Source: an uncultured Pseudomonadota bacterium
GTDB lineage: Bacteria > Pseudomonadota > Alphaproteobacteria > RF32 > CAG-239
NCBI GenBank assembly: GCA_949295085.1
Contig: CASFJS010000008.1
Span: 102,855-155,838 of the forward strand
DNA length: 52,984 bases
Direction: 5' to 3'
Position numbers and translations under genes: made by a program. Position 1 is the first letter of the stretch; each line of letters begins with the position of its first letter. Shown piece by piece: positions 50,639-52,984 of the stretch. The notes beneath the pieces are model-generated. The model saw nothing but the letters and a program-made list of their open reading frames with translations. It did not search any database and was not told the origin of the DNA.

Positions 50639-51445
50639 CTACTCATTCTGAGCCCGTTCAGCACGAAGCCTTATTATATCCGCTCTTTCAATATCCATGC
50701 TACGAGGAATCTTTAACCGTCCTTTCACCTTATTATACACATCATCAGGCAGACTGGATGGTTTAGATAAAAACGAATAAGGTGAATAAACAACATCGGC
50801 ACATTCTTGTATTGCCTTTATTTCAGCCTCTGTCATGGTCGCCCGCAGATTAATCAAATTATCCGCACCATATTTGTATAAATCATAGCGGCCGTTATGC
50901 CCCAAGGCATAATAGGCTCCGTAGCAGATAAAGGCATATACCTGATCATATTTCGGTTCAACCGTAACGCCTTTAACAGTAATCAGCCCCCATTTATCGC
51001 CGTCGCGATAAATCATAGCCCGAGTACCGGGATAAACCGCATCATGCCGGCCGGTTTTAACATCCTTGTAGAAGCGGCAATAGCCTTCCTGTTTGCCGTC
51101 GGCAAACGTGCCGATATAGATATATTCATTACCCATGACAGGATATATCCGGCAAGGCTCAATCTTCGGCGCGCTGTAGAGCTGCCTGACAAATCCCGCC
51201 GTATAGAAATAAACCTCTGCCACATCGTCGTTGCGGGCAACAAAATACGCACTTCCGACATTATCATCGGTGAGAATAATGTCTTTATACACCAGCGGCA
51301 AAAGCTCCTTATTACGCGCATAGAGGCCTTTGTTGTCATGTCTGTCCGTTCCAACGAGAAAATGTCGTCCAAGCTGCTCATAGGTTACCCTGTTGCAGGA
51401 TGCCAGCATCAGAATAGATGCAAAAATTAATAAAAATTTTTTCAT
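50639..51445 (-). CDS. Lipoprotein with WG-repeat-like motif
   Basis: 268 residues from the ATG at 51445; the frame runs 26 codons further up without a signal, whereas this start gives MKKFLLIFASILMLASC with a lipobox (Cys 17). The mature protein has YRDGDKWGLITVKGVTVEPKYDQVYAF, the pattern of a single WG repeat, and GSAYFVARNDDVAEVYFY-type beta strands. WG-repeat proteins are beta-rich and of unknown or varied function. It is monocistronic, between two repeat arrays and with its own terminator, and has no evident link to the T4SS. Confidence 0.72.
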   Translation of the reverse strand: MKKFLLIFASILMLASCNRVTYEQLGRHFLVGTDRHDNKGLYARNKELLPLVYKDIILTDDNVGSAYFVARNDDVAEVYFYTAGFVRQLYSAPKIEPCRIYPVMGNEYIYIGTFADGKQEGYCRFYKDVKTGRHDAVYPGTRAMIYRDGDKWGLITVKGVTVEPKYDQVYAFICYGAYYALGHNGRYDLYKYGADNLINLRATMTEAEIKAIQECADVVYSPYSFLSKPSSLPDDVYNKVKGRLKIPRSMDIERADIIRLRAERAQNE

Positions 51446-51593
51446 AATAAATTTATTTAAAAGGTTTGACATAATTATATTTTTACATAACACGTTTTTA
51501 GTCTGATTTTGCCAAAAAAGCAAGTTTTTTTATAAATAATTTGAAACGACCTGATTTCTAAAACCCTGTCCCCCCCCCTGAGTGCCCTTTACA

Positions 51594-51684
51594 GTCATCC
51601 TGAGCGCAGCGAAGGATCTCCTTTGGATTCTTCGTCGCATCCGCTCCTCAGAATGACCGGAAAAAAAGTACTCCTCAGAATGAC
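51594..51684. repeat. Third cluster of the palindromic repeat
   Basis: One ATCCT/AGGAT copy, one inverted ATTCT/AGAAT copy and one truncated copy (CTCCTCAGAATGAC). It lies in the 324-base gap 51446-51769. The rest of that gap is AT-rich sequence upstream of the lipoprotein gene, presumably with its promoter, and the hairpins at 51701-51735. Confidence 0.8.
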
Positions 51685-51700
51685 AGGAAAAGAGACACTC

Positions 51701-51735
51701 CTCAAGAGAAATGCCTCTTGAGACTCAGGCATTTT
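51701..51735. other. Two mutually exclusive hairpins between - strand genes
   Basis: Stem 1 pairs 51701-51708 with 51715-51722 (8 bp, CTCAAGAG/CTCTTGAG). Stem 2 pairs 51709-51716 with 51727-51734 (8 bp, AAATGCCT/AGGCATTT) and uses bases of stem 1. It lies 35 bases downstream of the stop of the - strand hydrolase-like gene. It may be a terminator or a remnant of repeats; neither side has a long T run. Confidence 0.35.
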
Positions 51736-51769
51736 CCGCTTCTCTCAAACCTTTTTTGCTAAAACCGGC

Positions 51770-52609
51770 TTAAAATTTACCGTCTTTCAAAAAACGAATA
51801 ACCGCTTCGCAAATTTCCGGATTCTTAAAAATATTCCAATGATGATCCTTAATGGCAACAATATCTTTGGCGCCGCTGTATTGCTTAATATCCTCCGCAT
51901 AGCGCCGCGGCATCCGGCTGCCGGTCAAAACTTCGGCCAAACTTTCCAGCCAGCTTTTGTTGCTTAAAATAATGCCAAGATCCAATTTTATCTGCGGCAA
52001 CTCGCGGATTCGATTCGGCGCCATATCTTTGCTCATCGGCCCGACAACAAACCCCGTCAGCCGGTTGTCGCCCAAAGTATCCCAAAGTTCACTGCCGTAG
52101 GTATAGGGCATAACCTCAACCACCCGTGCTTGTTTAAGCCGCTTTTGCCAGGGCGCTTTGTCGGCAAACAAATTTTGCAAAATGGCGCTTCCGGCCCCGA
52201 AAGTGACAAACGAAACCGTATCCACATCCTCCAGATGATCCAAAAAGAAATGAAACTGCTTCGTATGCGCCGCAAGGTCTTTTTGGGTGGAGGGATAATT
52301 AACCGCTGCCGCCATAAAGTCATTCTGCAAAGCCTTGCGCCACAAAGGCTTAAAAATATTTTTCGACTGCCCGATCGAATGAATCATCACAATCATGTGC
52401 CCTTTTTGGCGCGCAATCTCATAGGCTTCAATATACTTAACAAACGCCCGCCGGCATTCTTCAAAACTACCCTCATGGCGGCGAATGTCCCAGTTATCCA
52501 GCAGGCGGCATTTTTTGGTGACATAGTTGCGCTGAATACGCCATTTTTGGTAAAAAAACACATCCTCCCAAAAATGGCCGCCGCCCATGGTATAAAAATC
52601 ATCTTTCAT
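51770..52609 (-). CDS. Alpha/beta-hydrolase-like protein lacking the usual nucleophile
   Basis: 279 residues, with GAAGGAAC before the - strand ATG at 52609. The region MIVMIHSIGQSKNIFKPLWR fits the HG-x-G-x oxyanion segment of lipase-like alpha/beta hydrolases with the Gly changed to Ser. VSFVTFGAGSAIL aligns with the nucleophile elbow (usually THSLGG), but Gly replaces the Ser. A DHHWNIFKNPEI segment near the C-terminus fits the catalytic His loop. It is probably inactive as a hydrolase of this type, or uses another residue. No signal peptide is seen. Single gene with no visible link to its neighbours. Confidence 0.6.
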   Translation of the reverse strand: MKDDFYTMGGGHFWEDVFFYQKWRIQRNYVTKKCRLLDNWDIRRHEGSFEECRRAFVKYIEAYEIARQKGHMIVMIHSIGQSKNIFKPLWRKALQNDFMAAAVNYPSTQKDLAAHTKQFHFFLDHLEDVDTVSFVTFGAGSAILQNLFADKAPWQKRLKQARVVEVMPYTYGSELWDTLGDNRLTGFVVGPMSKDMAPNRIRELPQIKLDLGIILSNKSWLESLAEVLTGSRMPRRYAEDIKQYSGAKDIVAIKDHHWNIFKNPEICEAVIRFLKDGKF

Positions 52610-52981
52610 TGGTTTGTTCCTTCAGGTCTTCACACGACGACTCCCGCACGGACGAGTCGCCACAACAAATATTTACCACAATTATAAAGAGCTTTCGGTT
52701 AAATAAAAGCAAATAAATCTGACGGTACACAAATTTGCCCGCAAAATAAAAGTGCGTTTTTTCAAAGTGTTAAAAAAAACGCGCGAAAAAATCAAAAAAA
52801 AAGCAATTTTTTTGTTGACAAAGCAAAGCGATTATCCTATACACGTCGTTACCGGCGCGGAGGCGTTTAGGTAGTTATAGAAGACAGTAGATATTGATGA
52901 TAAAAGGATACGCAGACAGTATTGTATGGGAATATGATATGAAGTCTGGAGTATGAATAAAGGACCTTAAGGAAATTCTTT
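52610..52981. other. Intergenic region upstream of two divergent genes
   Basis: The first 80 bases form the leader and promoter zone of the - strand gene, with TATAAT on the - strand at 52681-52686 but no convincing -35, and a short hairpin CGACTC/GAGTCG at 52638-52659. An A/T-rich stretch (52740-52812) precedes the + promoter at 52815. A leader of about 130 bases with no open frame of note leads to AAGGAA (52969-52974) before ATG 52982. No RNA gene is recognised. Confidence 0.5.
52815..52843 (+). promoter_or_regulatory. Strong sigma-70 promoter
   Basis: Perfect TTGACA at 52815-52820, 17-base spacer, TATACA at 52838-52843, preceded by A/T-rich tracts that could act as an UP element. It points to the gene starting at 52982. 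Confidence 0.75.
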
Positions 52982-52984
52982 ATG
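52982..52984 (+). CDS. Start codon of a gene running off the window
   Basis: ATG at the last three bases, with AAGGAA 7 bases upstream and the strong promoter at 52815-52843. Nothing of the product can be seen. Confidence 0.5.

Noticed and set aside
50394..50651. 85-codon + strand frame in the second repeat array
   Set aside because: It is composed of repeat units read through, without a ribosome site.
52844..52981. Structured RNA gene or riboswitch in the leader after the strong promoter
   Set aside because: I could not find a stable conserved fold or a known motif by eye; an ordinary long leader is the simpler reading.

Overview
The window reads as a chromosomal stretch of a host-associated Gram-negative bacterium. 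I would guess an alphaproteobacterium, from the expanded VirB-type type IV secretion system (T4SS) with multiple VirB6, VirB8 and VirB2 copies, as known in Rickettsiales, and from type IVb-like pilins. No rRNA or tRNA gene is present, so the taxonomy is inference only. Coding density is high and most genes lie on the + strand.

Region 1 (1-2270) is the tail of a type IVb-like pilus cluster: a partial GspF/PilC-family platform protein, a one-helix pilin-like protein and a prepilin with a G/R-S-M-V-E processing site, closed by a rho-independent terminator. Region 2 (2280-3081) has no gene. It holds a 20+46-bp tandem repeat and a dense array of a short palindromic repeat whose stem bases covary between copies.

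Region 3 (3293-50132) is a very large T4SS locus of about 47 kb. In order it holds two small VirB2-like pilins; a giant 1896-residue secreted coiled-coil protein with the same VirB2-like two-helix core in its middle; a terminator and a promoter; virB3 and virB4; six exported, mostly coiled-coil proteins, some with Ala-rich linkers and VirB5-like N-termini; virB8; a VirB7-like lipoprotein; a second virB8; a virB9 fused to a C-terminal SPOR-like domain; two adjacent giant genes built on a 17-residue repeat (one with the membrane anchor and no VirB10 domain, the other with a signal peptide and the VirB10 domain); and virB11. After a terminator come an unrecognised 819-residue coiled-coil protein, a small unrecognised protein, a secretin-like lipoprotein and a bitopic membrane protein. 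A divergent XRE-type regulator on the - strand separates these from a small membrane protein and four consecutive VirB6 paralogues, each with a CxxC motif just before its first core membrane helix.

Region 4 (50133-52984) holds more of the covarying repeat, a - strand lipoprotein, a - strand alpha/beta-hydrolase-like protein that seems to lack its nucleophile, and a strong + promoter with the start codon of a gene running off the end.

The parts together suggest a VirB-type machine with a rebuilt periplasmic and extracellular side: VirB4 and VirB11 power it, VirB3, VirB6 and VirB8 form the inner-membrane part, and VirB7, VirB9 and the split VirB10 form the core channel. The pilin paralogues, including the one with coiled-coil arms, and the exported coiled-coil proteins may form an elaborate surface appendage. 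No VirD4 coupling protein or VirB1 transglycosylase is in the window, so whether this is a protein-secretion, conjugation or adhesion machine cannot be settled here.
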